Of a DNA stretch of 64,000 bases, positions 54,877-64,000 are shown piece by piece. The notes under the pieces were generated by a model. That model searched no databases. It saw only the letters and a list, made by a program, of their open reading frames with translations, and was not told where the DNA came from. A program made the translations under genes and the position numbers. Location: positions 1-64,000 of the forward strand of contig JAIQFT010000006.1 in NCBI GenBank assembly GCA_020073185.1, read 5' to 3'. Source of the stretch: Terriglobia bacterium (GTDB taxonomy: Bacteria; Acidobacteriota; Terriglobia; Terriglobales; Acidobacteriaceae). Numbering within the stretch: the first letter of the stretch is position 1; each line of letters starts with the position of its first letter.

Positions 54877-54877
<1 letters not shown>
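54473..54877 (+). CDS. GIY-YIG nuclease-domain protein (UPF0213/YhbQ-like)
   Basis: 134 residues; the family is usually about 90-100. The GIY-YIG motifs appear as [20 protein letters not shown], then Arg in NRVFQHK, Glu in [18 protein letters not shown] and the Asn in SLNPTW. The last about 30 residues ([16 protein letters not shown] and on) are encoded by the inverted family B palindrome at 54791-54828. ATG 54473 directly follows another family B palindrome, so the gene sits between two inverted copies. Stop TGA overlaps the carB ATG. Related single-domain proteins are nicking endonucleases with unclear roles. Confidence 0.88.
54791..54828. repeat. Interspersed palindrome, family B, inverted, inside GIY-YIG 3' end
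   Basis: CAGGTCCCTCGTCGCTGCGC then TCCTCGGGATGACACACC. Its reverse complement reads GGTGTGTCATCCCGAGGAGC onward, matching the left arm at 54411-54426. It encodes part of the C-terminus of the nuclease. Confidence 0.82.
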
Positions 54878-58206
<3,329 letters not shown>

Positions 58207-58252
58207 CTCCACCACCGAGACACAGCGGCACAGACAAACAAGAATTAAAGGC

Positions 58253-58338
58253 GTGTCATCCCGAGCGAGGACGCGCCATACAACCAGCGCGCCCGTTGTT
58301 GGCGCGCGGGTTGGCGCGTCCGAGTCGAGGGACCTGCT
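58253..58338. repeat. Interspersed palindrome, family B (solo copy after carB)
   Basis: Left arm TGTCATCCCGAGC, then GGACGCGCC (58269-58277) pairing with GGCGCGTCC (58313-58321) around an inner CGCGCC...GGCGCG stem, right arm GTCGAGGGACCTGCTG. The same arms frame the GIY-YIG gene. Confidence 0.75.
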
Positions 58339-58382
58339 GTTTGTTGGTTGCTTTGCGGCTGTTGATAAGCATTTCAAAAACC

Positions 58383-58430
58383 GCCTCCGAATTACCCGTT
58401 GTGTTCCTTCGTGCCCTTTGTGGTTAAATC
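58383..58430. repeat. Word repeat, family C
   Basis: Contains GTTGTGTTCCTTCGTGCCCT followed by TTGTGGTTAAATCGG, of the same type as 52394-52431 and 62325-62390. Confidence 0.4.
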
Positions 58431-58463
58431 GGATTTCGTTGGGGAACGGGAGGGGTATAGCTT

Positions 58464-59531
58464 GTGCCATCAAGAATAGAAAACCTGCTTTGTGTCCTCT
58501 GTGTTCTCTGTGGCTCCGTCCTGGCGCAACAAAGGCCGGTGCACACTTTCTCCATCGTTGCCCGCGATCCCGCCACCGGACAGATCGGCGTTGCCGTCCA
58601 GTCGCACTGGTTCTCGGTTGGTCAGGTAGTGCCTTGGGCGGAAGCAGGCGTTGGCGCGGTCGCAACACAGTCGTTCGTCGATCCGAGCTACGGGCCGCTC
58701 GGGCTGAACCTGATGCGGGCGGGGAAGAGCGCGCCGGAAGCACTGCGCGGACTGCTGAACACGGATGCGAGTCGAGACGTGCGGCAGGTTGCGTTTGTAG
58801 ATGCCGAAGGTCGCGTAGCTACTTGGACCGGAAGGAAAGACATTCAACCCGCAGGGCATGCCACGGCGAACCCCGTGAACAGCGCGGCCGACGCAGATCG
58901 TACGATCAGCGACGGGCAATTTAGCATTGGAAAGGGCTTCTCCGCGCAAGCGAACCTAATGTCGAATGACAAGATCTGGGGCGCAATGGCTGAGGCCTAT
59001 TCGATGACTCAAGGCGATCTCGCCGAGCGCATGCTCGCCGCGCTCGATGCGGCGCAGGCCGTCGGCGGCGACATACGCGGGCGGCAGTCCGCGGCGCTGA
59101 TCGTGGTGGAAGGCAAGCGGCAGAAGGCGCCGTGGGAAGGACGTGTCTTCGATCTGCGCGTGGACGATGCCGCGGAGCCGCTGAAAGAACTGCGGCGCCT
59201 CGTCGCCCTCCAGCGCGCCTATAACCACATGAACGCCGGCGATCTCGCGGTCGAGCACAAGGACAATGAAACCGCATTGAAGGAGTACGCTGCGGCCGAG
59301 GATATCGCGGCGCACACCGAAGGCGTTTTCCCCAGCCGCCTGGCGGAGATGATTTTCTGGCACGCGGTCGCACTGGTCAACATGAAGCGCGTAGATGAAG
59401 CGCTGCCGCTGTTCAAGAAGTGCTTTGCCATCGAGAAAAGCTGGGCGGAGTTGACCCCGCGCTTGCCCGCCTCCGGGCTGCTGCCGGATGATCCGAAGCT
59501 GATTGAAACGATCACGACGCAAGCGAAATGA
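58464..59531 (+). CDS. Secreted DUF1028 protein with C-terminal helical (TPR-like) region
   Basis: 355 residues from GTG 58464 (GGGAGGGG upstream). Residues 1-21 form a signal peptide that contains LLCVLCVLCGSVLAQ. The DUF1028 domain follows: HTFSIVARDPATGQIGVAVQ with SHWFSVGQVVPWAEAGVGAV, belonging to a Ntn-hydrolase-like fold of unknown activity, ending near residue 230. The C-terminal part has TPR-like helices (LQRAYNHMNAGDLAVEHKDN, EALPLFKKCFAIE). The signal-peptide codons TGTGTCCTCTGTGTTCTCTG come from the family C word repeat. It may be a periplasmic peptidase-like or binding protein. Confidence 0.78.
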   Translation: MPSRIENLLCVLCVLCGSVLAQQRPVHTFSIVARDPATGQIGVAVQSHWFSVGQVVPWAEAGVGAVATQSFVDPSYGPLGLNLMRAGKSAPEALRGLLNTDASRDVRQVAFVDAEGRVATWTGRKDIQPAGHATANPVNSAADADRTISDGQFSIGKGFSAQANLMSNDKIWGAMAEAYSMTQGDLAERMLAALDAAQAVGGDIRGRQSAALIVVEGKRQKAPWEGRVFDLRVDDAAEPLKELRRLVALQRAYNHMNAGDLAVEHKDNETALKEYAAAEDIAAHTEGVFPSRLAEMIFWHAVALVNMKRVDEALPLFKKCFAIEKSWAELTPRLPASGLLPDDPKLIETITTQAK

Positions 59532-59532
59532 G

Positions 59533-59567
59533 TTGCAACTAGAAACTAGAAACTGGAAACTAGAAAC
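59533..59567. repeat. Reiterated GAAACTAGAAACTGG words before DapA-family gene
   Basis: GCAACTAGAAACTAGAAACT followed by GGAAACTAGAAAC, ending directly at the start codon with no ribosome-binding site visible. Similar words are at 10973-10992. Confidence 0.45.
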
Positions 59568-60617
59568 ATGCTTCTCCACGGAATTGTTCCTCCGATCACG
59601 ACGCCGTTCTATCCCGACGGCGAGATTTACTACAAGAAGCTCGAAGCCAACGTCGAGCGCTACTGCAAGTCGCCGGTCGCGGGGCTCGTCGTGCAAGGAT
59701 CTACAGGCGAAGCCATCCTGCTCAGCGACCAGGAGCGGCGGGACGTGCTCAAGGCGGCCATGGCCGCGGCTGCGCCACACAAGCTGATGATTGCCGGAAC
59801 CGGCATTGAGTCGGCGCGCGAAACCCTGCGCTTGACCGAGTACGCCGCCTCGCTCGGCTACGACGCTGCCATGGTGCGCACGCCCCATTACTACAAGGCG
59901 CAGATCAATCGGCCGCAGAACATGCTCGCCTTCTACCGCACCATCGCCGACCGCTCGCCGCTGCCGCTGATCATCTACAACTTCCCGCAGGCCACCGGCT
60001 ACGACATTCCCGCCGAGGTAGTGATCCAGCTCGCCGAGCATCCCAACATCGTCGCCATCAAGGAATCCAGCGGCTCGATCGAGAAGGTCCAGAAGATGGT
60101 CGCCTTCACGCGCCACATCCAGCGCACCGTGGCTGTCACCGAAGTGCAGGAAGCGGTGACCGGACGGATGAAGAAGGCCGCCGAGGCCGCGGCTTGCTCC
60201 GGTAGCCTGCCGATTGCGGGACAGTCATCGTCTTCCGCGGTCGTCACAATCGCGGGATTGAAGACGCGCCAGAAGGAAGTCGGGTTCCAGGTGATGGTGG
60301 GCGCGGCGCAGAAACTGGAGCCGTCCATGGCCGTGGGCGCCGTGGGCGCGATTCTGGCGTTTGCCTGCGCCGCTCCGACCGCCTGCTTCGAGATCTACGC
60401 GGCGTGGAAAGAGATGAACGAGAAGGTCGCGCGCCAGAAGCAGGAGCGCATCGCGGAGGCGGCGGTGAAGGTAGTCAGCGAGATGAGCATCCCGGGTGTG
60501 AAGTATGCCATGGACCTGAACGGCTACTTCGGCGGCCCGGTCCGCCTGCCGCTGCTGCCGCTGACCGCGGAAGAGAAAGCCACGGTCGAGAGGCTGATGG
60601 CCAATATCCACAACTAG
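59568..60617 (+). CDS. DapA-family (dihydrodipicolinate synthase/NAL superfamily) lyase
   Basis: 349 residues. Schiff-base Lys165 (AIKESSGS), Tyr137 (IIYNFPQATG) and the GSTGE motif at 44-48 fit the family, but the length exceeds DapA (about 290-300). Residues about 190-230 (GRMKKAAEAAACSGSLPIAG onward) are an extra segment relative to E. coli DapA. Pyruvate-dependent aldol chemistry is likely; the aldehyde substrate is not predictable. It follows DUF1028 with a short repeat-filled gap. Confidence 0.82.
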   Translation: MLLHGIVPPITTPFYPDGEIYYKKLEANVERYCKSPVAGLVVQGSTGEAILLSDQERRDVLKAAMAAAAPHKLMIAGTGIESARETLRLTEYAASLGYDAAMVRTPHYYKAQINRPQNMLAFYRTIADRSPLPLIIYNFPQATGYDIPAEVVIQLAEHPNIVAIKESSGSIEKVQKMVAFTRHIQRTVAVTEVQEAVTGRMKKAAEAAACSGSLPIAGQSSSSAVVTIAGLKTRQKEVGFQVMVGAAQKLEPSMAVGAVGAILAFACAAPTACFEIYAAWKEMNEKVARQKQERIAEAAVKVVSEMSIPGVKYAMDLNGYFGGPVRLPLLPLTAEEKATVERLMANIHN

Positions 60618-60674
60618 CCGCGCGCCACCAACTGCGGCTGGCGCTGGCAGGATGCCGCTCATGGTGTAAAATAA

Positions 60675-60688
60675 CGAACGTCCGTTCG
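60675..60688. promoter_or_regulatory. TetR-type operator palindrome upstream of tetR
   Basis: CGAACGTCCGTTCG is a palindrome (CGAACG-TC-CGTTCG) 16 bp before the TetR ATG, with AAAATAAC just upstream as possible promoter. Its form (inverted CGAACG) matches common TetR/FadR-family sites, so autorepression is likely. Confidence 0.65.
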
Positions 60689-60704
60689 AGTCCGGAGGGA
60701 CGGG

Positions 60705-61475
60705 ATGAAAGGCCGCAGGCATAACCGCCGGTCGCGCCCCACCGCCGGGGAGAACGGCGAAACCCGCTTCGACCGCCGGCTGGGCGAAATCCTCGAACAC
60801 GCCACCGAGGTGTTTTACACCAAGGGCTACGAGGGCGCCTCCATGCGCGACCTCTCGCGCACCAGCGGCATGTCGCTGGCGGGGCTGTATTACTATTTCG
60901 AGTCCAAAGAGAAACTCCTCTACCTGATCCAGAAGCATACCTTTTCCACCATCACCGAGCAGCTCCAGCAACGGCTGCGCGGTGTTTCCGATCCCGAAGA
61001 GCGCGTGCGCGTGTTCATCCGCAATCACCTGGAATATTTTCTGGCGAACCTGAAAGCGATGAAGCTGCTGTCGCACGAGGACGAGGCGCTTACCGGGCCG
61101 CTGGGGGCGGAGATCGCGGCGATGAAACGCGATTACTACCGCCTGATTCGCGGCATGGTGGAGGAGTTGCGGCGGACCACGGCCAAGGAGTTCAACGGGG
61201 AAATTTCGTCGCGCGCGGCCGCGCTGAGCCTGTTCGGCATGATGAACTGGATTTATACCTGGCACAACCCGCGCCGCGATCCGTCGGCGACGGAGCTGGC
61301 GGACATGATGGCGGATATTTTCCTGCGCGGTCTGCTGGGACAAGCCCACCCGGTCTCGCCAAAAGCGGGCGGCACTAGGGTGGGACAACCATCGTCGAAA
61401 CCGAGCTCTGTGGGGAGCGCGGCGGGGCAGAAGTCGAGCGGACGCGCAGCCCGTTCGGCATCGTCCACGATCTGA
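60705..61475 (+). CDS. TetR-family transcriptional regulator
   Basis: 256 residues. The N-terminal helix-turn-helix spans about residues 25-72 (ILEHATEVFYTKGYEGASMR, then DLSRTSGMSLAGLYYYFESK), followed by a helical ligand-binding domain to about residue 205. Residues 206-256 are a Ser/Gly/Ala-rich disordered tail. ATG 60705 follows GGAGGG. It heads a gene set with enoyl-CoA hydratase, a di-iron oxygenase and a CoA-transferase subunit and probably senses an acyl-CoA ester of that route. Confidence 0.9.
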   Translation: MKGRRHNRRSRPTAGENGETRFDRRLGEILEHATEVFYTKGYEGASMRDLSRTSGMSLAGLYYYFESKEKLLYLIQKHTFSTITEQLQQRLRGVSDPEERVRVFIRNHLEYFLANLKAMKLLSHEDEALTGPLGAEIAAMKRDYYRLIRGMVEELRRTTAKEFNGEISSRAAALSLFGMMNWIYTWHNPRRDPSATELADMMADIFLRGLLGQAHPVSPKAGGTRVGQPSSKPSSVGSAAGQKSSGRAARSASSTI

Positions 61476-61504
61476 ATCGAGAGCTGAAAAAAAGGGGGCC
61501 TAGG

Positions 61505-62320
61505 ATGGCAAGCACCACTGAGACAGTTGCAGGCGCCAAACCGCTTGTTCACTACCGCTGTGACGCCGGCGTCGGGATCATCACCCTGGACGATCCGCCG
61601 GCGAACACCTACACCTACGAGATGAACCGGCAACTGGACGACGCCATCCTGAAGGCGAGGATGGACACGGACGTTCACGTGATCGTGCTCTCCGGCGCGG
61701 GCGACAAGTTTTTCTCCGCCGGCGCGAACATCAAGATGCTGGCCAGCGTGGACCCGACCTTCAAGTACTACTTCTGTCTGCACGCCAACGAGACCCTGCT
61801 GCGCCTGGAACACACGCCGAAGCTGGTGATCGCGGCGCTGAACGGACACACCGTGGGCGGTGGGTTGGAGATCGCCATGGCTGCGGACTTGCGCATCGCG
61901 CGCCGCGACGCGGGCAAGATCGGGCTGCCCGAGATCAACCTGGGAGTTCTGCCCGGCACCGGCGGGACGCAGCGGCTGTCGCGCTTGGTGGGCAAGTCGA
62001 AAGCGATCGAGCTGATCGTGACCGGGAACACGTTTTCCTTCGAAGAGGCGAAAGAGCTCGGGATTGTGAACGACATCTTCGAGCGCGAGAATTTCATGGA
62101 GAACGTGCTGGAGTACGCGCGCCAGTTCTGCCCGCCCAACAAGGCGTCGAAGGCGGTGGGGAACATCAAGCGCTCCATCCAGACCGGGTGCGAGATTCCC
62201 ATGGAGTCGGCGCTGGCGGTGGAGCGCGAGCTGCAGGCGCTGCTGTTCAACAGCCAGGACGCCAAGGAAGGCTTGACGGCGTACGTGGAGAAGCGGCCGG
62301 CGGAGTTCAAAGCGAAATAG
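61505..62320 (+). CDS. Enoyl-CoA hydratase/isomerase
   Basis: 271 residues. Both catalytic acids of the crotonase family are present: Glu122 (GGGLEIAMAADLRIA) and Glu143 (GLPEINLGVLPGTGG). The CoA oxyanion loop is SAGANIKML. ATG 61505 follows GGGGGCCTAGG. It hydrates or isomerises an enoyl-CoA, and with the next two genes suggests beta-oxidation-like processing after an oxygenase step. Whether it acts as a ring-opening hydrolase or dihydrodiol lyase is open. Confidence 0.88.
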   Translation: MASTTETVAGAKPLVHYRCDAGVGIITLDDPPANTYTYEMNRQLDDAILKARMDTDVHVIVLSGAGDKFFSAGANIKMLASVDPTFKYYFCLHANETLLRLEHTPKLVIAALNGHTVGGGLEIAMAADLRIARRDAGKIGLPEINLGVLPGTGGTQRLSRLVGKSKAIELIVTGNTFSFEEAKELGIVNDIFERENFMENVLEYARQFCPPNKASKAVGNIKRSIQTGCEIPMESALAVERELQALLFNSQDAKEGLTAYVEKRPAEFKAK

Positions 62321-62324
62321 CTAA

Positions 62325-62394
62325 CTGCGAAGGACACGAAGGATCGCAAAGGACTTCGTGCTCCTTCGTGACCTTGGCGGTTGAGGAAAAAGCA
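62325..62394. repeat. Word repeat, family C, hairpin-forming
   Basis: GAAGGACACGAAGGATCGCA then AAGGACTTCGTGCTCCTTCG with GTGACCTTGGCGG; the halves are inverted. It fills the gap before the oxygenase gene. Confidence 0.5.
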
Positions 62395-62396
62395 AG

Positions 62397-63572
62397 ATGC
62401 CGGGCAAAGTCCTGAAGATCGGAACGTTCAGCGACTGGGTGGGACTGTTTGACGAGTGGCGCAAGGACGTCGGCGTGAATCAGGGTGAGGTTGCCGGATT
62501 CAAGTTCGACACGCTCTATGGCGCGATCGAGACCGACGAGATCCAGTTCGGCCACTACAAGGGCCGGCGCAAGTGGGAAAACCTGCGCCAGATACCGACG
62601 CAGCAGATGCGCGACGCGCTGATGAACCTGATCGTCTACCAGGGCGACACCGAATTTGCCAGCGTCGAGCAGCAGCGCTGGCTGTACGAAACCGCGCCCA
62701 CCGATTACGACCGCAAGGCGCTGCTGCGGGTCTGGATCGAGGAGATGCGGCACGGCTGGCAAATGTGCGCCCTGCTGGTGGACCACTTCGGACACTCAGG
62801 GAAAGTCGAAGCGCAGAAGATGCTGGAGCGGCGCGCGTTCGAGAACAAGCGCCTGCTGGGCGCCTTCAACGTGGACGTGGACAACTGGATGGACTTTTTC
62901 ACCTACACGGATTTCGTGGACCGCGACGGAAAATTCCAGTTGCAGATGCTGAAGTACTCGGCGTTCGCGCCGCTGGGGCGCTCGATGTCCTACATGCTGC
63001 GTGAAGAGGCGTTCCACATGGGCACCGGCAACGACGGCTTGGCGCGCGTCGTAAAGGCCGGCAGGGTGCCGGCGTGGCTGATCCAGAAATACCTGAACAA
63101 GTGGATTTCGGGATCGTACGACCTGTTCGGCACCGATCATTCGTCGTCGGCGCACTGGGTCTATGTGTGGGGCATCAAGGGCCGGTACGACGAGCCAAAG
63201 AACGCGAGCACGCCTGACCTCGATGATCTGAACGACTACAACCGCAATCTGTATCGCGACGAGGTGGCGGGATTGATCGAGCGGCTGAACAAATATTTGC
63301 CGGCGGGAACCGATCCGCTGTATGCGCCGGACATCAAGTTCAACCGCGCCATCGGGCGCTGGGCGGGACAGAAGTTCCATCCGAAAACCGGCGAGGCGAT
63401 GGAAGACAAAGCATACCAACAGCAATTGAATGAATTTCTGCCGACCGCTGCGGACAAGCAATTGCTGGTGGAGATCATCCACAACGAGAAGAACTGGATC
63501 GCCGAAAAGACCGGCGCGCGCGATCCGCTGGAGTCGATCGGGGAAGTAAGGAAGTCGGCGATAAATCTTTAG
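62397..63572 (+). CDS. BoxB/PaaA-like di-iron CoA-ester oxygenase
   Basis: 391 residues, between PaaA (about 310-330) and BoxB (about 470). Putative di-iron ligands are Glu86 (GDTEF), Glu116 and His119 (EEMRHGW), Asp175 (FVDRDGKFQL) and Glu204/His207 (REEAFHMGTG). The spacings Glu86-Glu116 (30) and Asp175-Glu204 (29) match those of benzoyl-CoA epoxidase BoxB, and FVDRDGKFQL/AFAPLGRSMSYMLREEAFHM is close to the BoxB block. It would insert oxygen into a CoA thioester using electrons from a partner reductase. No BoxA- or PaaE-like reductase lies in the window. Confidence 0.8.
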   Translation: MPGKVLKIGTFSDWVGLFDEWRKDVGVNQGEVAGFKFDTLYGAIETDEIQFGHYKGRRKWENLRQIPTQQMRDALMNLIVYQGDTEFASVEQQRWLYETAPTDYDRKALLRVWIEEMRHGWQMCALLVDHFGHSGKVEAQKMLERRAFENKRLLGAFNVDVDNWMDFFTYTDFVDRDGKFQLQMLKYSAFAPLGRSMSYMLREEAFHMGTGNDGLARVVKAGRVPAWLIQKYLNKWISGSYDLFGTDHSSSAHWVYVWGIKGRYDEPKNASTPDLDDLNDYNRNLYRDEVAGLIERLNKYLPAGTDPLYAPDIKFNRAIGRWAGQKFHPKTGEAMEDKAYQQQLNEFLPTAADKQLLVEIIHNEKNWIAEKTGARDPLESIGEVRKSAINL

Positions 63573-63573
63573 T

Positions 63574-63630
63574 CGTCGGTTTACGGTTTTCGGTTGCCGG
63601 TACCGGAATTCCTTACCGAGAACCGACAAC
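63574..63630. repeat. Interspersed hairpin word repeat (GGTTTACGGTTTTCGG type)
   Basis: CGGTTTACGGTTTTCGGTTG and CCGAGAACCGACAAC flank CCGGTACCGGAATTCC, so the unit is an imperfect palindrome. The related unit is at 12102-12202. It lies between oxygenase and CoA-transferase genes. Confidence 0.55.
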
Positions 63631-63637
63631 TCTCACA

Positions 63638-64000
63638 ATGACCACCCCCGCCCACATTTCGGAGCGCACCGGCTACACGCTGGGCGAGTTGATGGTCGCC
63701 TCGGCGGCGCGCGAGATTCGCGATCACGAAGTGGTGTTCGTGGGAATGCGGCTGCCGCTGATCGCTTTCGTGGTGGCGAAGCGCACGCATGCGCCGAATG
63801 CGGTGGGGTTGTTCGAGAATGGCGTGATCCGGACAACGCCGGCGCCGGAGTTGATCTACACCATGGCCGATCCTCCGAACATCCAGGGGGCAACGCAGTG
63901 CCTCGACATGCTGAGCGTGATGAGCCTGCTGCAAGCGGGGAGAGTAGACCTCGGATTCCTGGGAGCGGCGGAGGTGGATCGCTTCGGGAATCTGAATTCA
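63638..64000 (+). CDS. CoA-transferase beta subunit (GctB/IpdB-like), truncated by window end
   Basis: 121 residues visible from ATG 63638. YTLGELMVASAAREIRDHEV starts the domain, and GFLGAAEVDRFGNLNS is the CoA-transferase beta-type motif. It belongs to the glutaconate/3-oxoacid/IpdB-type small-subunit family. It would normally pair with an alpha subunit encoded next to it outside the window. IpdAB-type enzymes act in ring opening of a sterol intermediate, but glutaconate or 3-oxoadipate CoA transferase are equal alternatives. Confidence 0.85.
   Translation, partial: MTTPAHISERTGYTLGELMVASAAREIRDHEVVFVGMRLPLIAFVVAKRTHAPNAVGLFENGVIRTTPAPELIYTMADPPNIQGATQCLDMLSVMSLLQAGRVDLGFLGAAEVDRFGNLNS

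Noticed and set aside
60683-60698. CGTTCGAGTCCGGAG as a tRNA T-arm
   Set aside because: No acceptor, D or anticodon arms surround it; it is part of the TetR operator and ribosome-binding region.

Overview
The window is a GC-rich (roughly 60-65 %), gene-dense bacterial chromosome segment. It contains no rRNA, tRNA or CRISPR array that I could recognise. Several traits point to an Acidobacteriota (Terriglobia/Koribacter-like) chromosome: tandem large secreted carboxypeptidase-regulatory-like proteins, a mitochondrial-type citrate synthase beside a four-subunit 2-oxoacid:ferredoxin oxidoreductase, many short interspersed palindromes, and a REP-associated tyrosine transposase. The taxonomic call is inference from gene content, not from a marker-gene search.

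Layout. 1-4.7 kb (+): a small oxidative cluster with two DUF1772 membrane proteins, a quinone reductase, a FAD monooxygenase, an alpha/beta hydrolase and an ABM-type monooxygenase. 4.9-15.7 kb: housekeeping and mixed metabolism, namely phosphotransacetylase, an adenosine-deaminase-like enzyme, BipA/TypA, a zinc-ribbon PspC protein, a second quinone reductase, a phosphoribosyltransferase, a GYD protein, an amino-acid permease with an aminotransferase, and a crotonase lacking both catalytic Glu. 15.9-21.7 kb: the korDABC operon for 2-oxoglutarate (or related) ferredoxin oxidoreductase, closed by a clear terminator, then a methyltransferase and citrate synthase on the minus strand. 22-30.7 kb: a zinc-ribbon/Sel1 protein, the rpsO-pnp pair, a FecR protein and two tandem carboxypeptidase-regulatory-like proteins.

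30.8-37 kb is a peptidoglycan turnover neighbourhood: murA, a MazE-antitoxin remnant, murQ, and a beta-lactamase-fold serine hydrolase on the minus strand. Diverging from them is an exported protein that fuses a second such serine hydrolase to a NamZ/DUF1343 exo-muramidase domain. 37-46.3 kb holds secreted glycine-zipper and SIMPL proteins, an unusual sigma-like protein with a zinc finger, an HD-GYP response regulator divergent from a very large hybrid histidine kinase with a degenerate receiver, and an ECF-like sigma factor. 46.5-52.4 kb holds an AmmeMemoRadiSam radical-SAM enzyme, a TPR-yvcK-glmU operon, a CYCXC-type protein and lepB.

52.5-58.2 kb is carA...carB, separated by two nested repeat/nuclease units. 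The first is a REP-associated tyrosine transposase inside one palindrome family. The second is a GIY-YIG nuclease gene bracketed by inverted copies of a different palindrome family, and it carries a perfect 33-bp duplication of the carB start. Solo copies of both palindrome families lie between pnp and fecR, and another copy of the second family follows carB. 58.4-64 kb holds a DUF1028 protein, a DapA-family lyase, and then a TetR-led cluster: TetR, enoyl-CoA hydratase, BoxB/PaaA-like di-iron oxygenase and CoA-transferase beta subunit (cut by the window end). That cluster looks like an aerobic CoA-ester degradation route.

The strongest candidates for something new are the carA-carB double insertion with its GIY-YIG/palindrome unit, the TetR/BoxB-like cluster, and the amidase-NamZ fusion beside murQ.
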